In this document: positions 63,823-64,000 of the stretch, one piece after another
Position numbering within the stretch: the stretch's first letter is position 1
Layout: the number at the start of each line of letters is the position of its first letter
Source of the DNA: JAFGSG01 sp964626055
GTDB taxonomy: Bacteria; Spirochaetota; UBA4802; JAFGDQ01
Direction: 5' to 3'
Length of the DNA: 64,000 nt
Assembly: GCA_964626055.1 (NCBI GenBank)
Contig: CAZVDF010000002.1
Span: 1-64,000, forward strand
Program-made: the position numbers and the translations under genes
The notes under the pieces: model-generated
Database searches by the model: none
Told to the model about the DNA's origin: nothing
The model's input: only the letters and a program-made list of their open reading frames with translations

Positions 63823-64000
63823 CTATATTACCTTGGCTTCATTTTTCAATTTGTTAATCAATGCTGCAGCGGCAGTTTTGGCATCGCCCTGTAAAATTTC
63901 CGCTTTATGCTCCGATACCGGAATAAACATCTTGATCATCTCTGTTCTTGATCCGGCTTTCCCAAGTTCAGTTGCTCCTATATCGGAAGCTTTCATGATA
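63823..64000 (-). CDS. etfB: Electron transfer flavoprotein beta subunit, C-terminal part
   Basis: The last 58 codons of the gene are in the window; its start lies beyond base 64000. The translation reads IMKASDIGATELGKAGSRTEMIKMFIP and ends in INKLKNEAKVI, matching the C-terminus of ETF-beta with its GSRT/P and Ala-rich helix. It pairs with etfA directly downstream. Confidence 0.85.
   Translation of the reverse strand, partial: IMKASDIGATELGKAGSRTEMIKMFIPVSEHKAEILQGDAKTAAAALINKLKNEAKVI

Noticed and set aside
1..64000. CRISPR arrays, phage or transposase genes
   Set aside because: No regularly spaced direct repeats and no transposase, integrase or phage protein was seen on either strand.

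Overview
The window (64 kb, AT-rich at roughly 35-40 % G+C by eye) is a bacterial chromosome segment from a diderm organism. RecBCD, ExbB/ExbD, an AsmA-like protein, several beta-barrel-like secreted proteins and lipoproteins with a loose lipobox (LFFSC, FIINC, LWLSC) all point to an outer membrane. The mix of HAMP sensors, a SpoIIE/STAS partner-switching pair, a bactofilin and many TPR proteins would fit a spirochaete or a related lineage, but no single gene here proves it, so the assignment is tentative. Most genes are ordinary chromosomal housekeeping genes. There is no phage, plasmid, insertion sequence with a transposase, or CRISPR array.

Layout. 1-5.3 kb (+ strand): two related outer-membrane-like proteins, an AsmA-like protein and two small lipoproteins, interspersed with palindromic repeats. 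5.3-10.1 kb (- strand): a Deg9-like serine protease, a paralogue that has lost two catalytic residues, ExbD, ExbB, a ferritin-like protein and tRNA-Arg(CCG). 10.3-11.5 kb (+): ndk and adk. 11.5-18.1 kb (-): a polyprenyl-phosphate sugar transferase, a DHH phosphoesterase, a STAS protein, recJ with a large insert, RNase H and a C4 zinc-ribbon protein. 18.3-20.1 kb (+): phosphoglucomutase. 20.1-30.4 kb (-): recD, recB, an archaeal-type thymidylate synthase and recC, with a SemiSWEET gene on the opposite strand. 30.6-34.6 kb (+): an RluA-type pseudouridine synthase, a minimal SufC/SufB pair, a cation efflux protein and a 50-residue HTH-like gene. 34.6-40.5 kb (-): ugd, a TPR protein, a LysM/M23 peptidase, hflX, a DUF192 protein and a beta-barrel-like protein. 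40.7-43.9 kb (+): a nested inverted-repeat element, a HAMP/TPR sensor and uvrC. 43.9-49.3 kb (-): a PpiC lipoprotein, MarC, SerA and a 7TM-GAF-SpoIIE protein. 49.5-57 kb: a HAMP protein (+), then tyrS, ispF, a nucleosidase, a TPR protein, an rRNA methyltransferase and a YchF-like protein (-). 57.3-64 kb: panB and a TPR protein (+), a YlbF-family protein and acyl-CoA dehydrogenase (-), bactofilin and a beta-barrel protein (+), and etfA/etfB (-).

How genes work together. RecBCD, RecJ, UvrC and RNase H form a strong DNA repair and processing set. SufC/SufB would assemble Fe-S clusters. Etf and acyl-CoA dehydrogenase form a beta-oxidation electron-transfer pair. The SpoIIE-type protein and the STAS protein are possible partners in a phosphorylation switch.

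The least explained material is non-coding. Two long hairpins (3979-4109 and 40746-40833) have near-perfect arms of unrelated sequence but share a loop signature. The second lies inside a ~200-bp element with terminal inverted repeats, and those ends recur as fragments at about 51.5, 54.65 and 55.87 kb. Also notable are three enzyme-family members with altered catalytic motifs: the Deg-like paralogue, the SpoIIE domain and the YchF-like protein.
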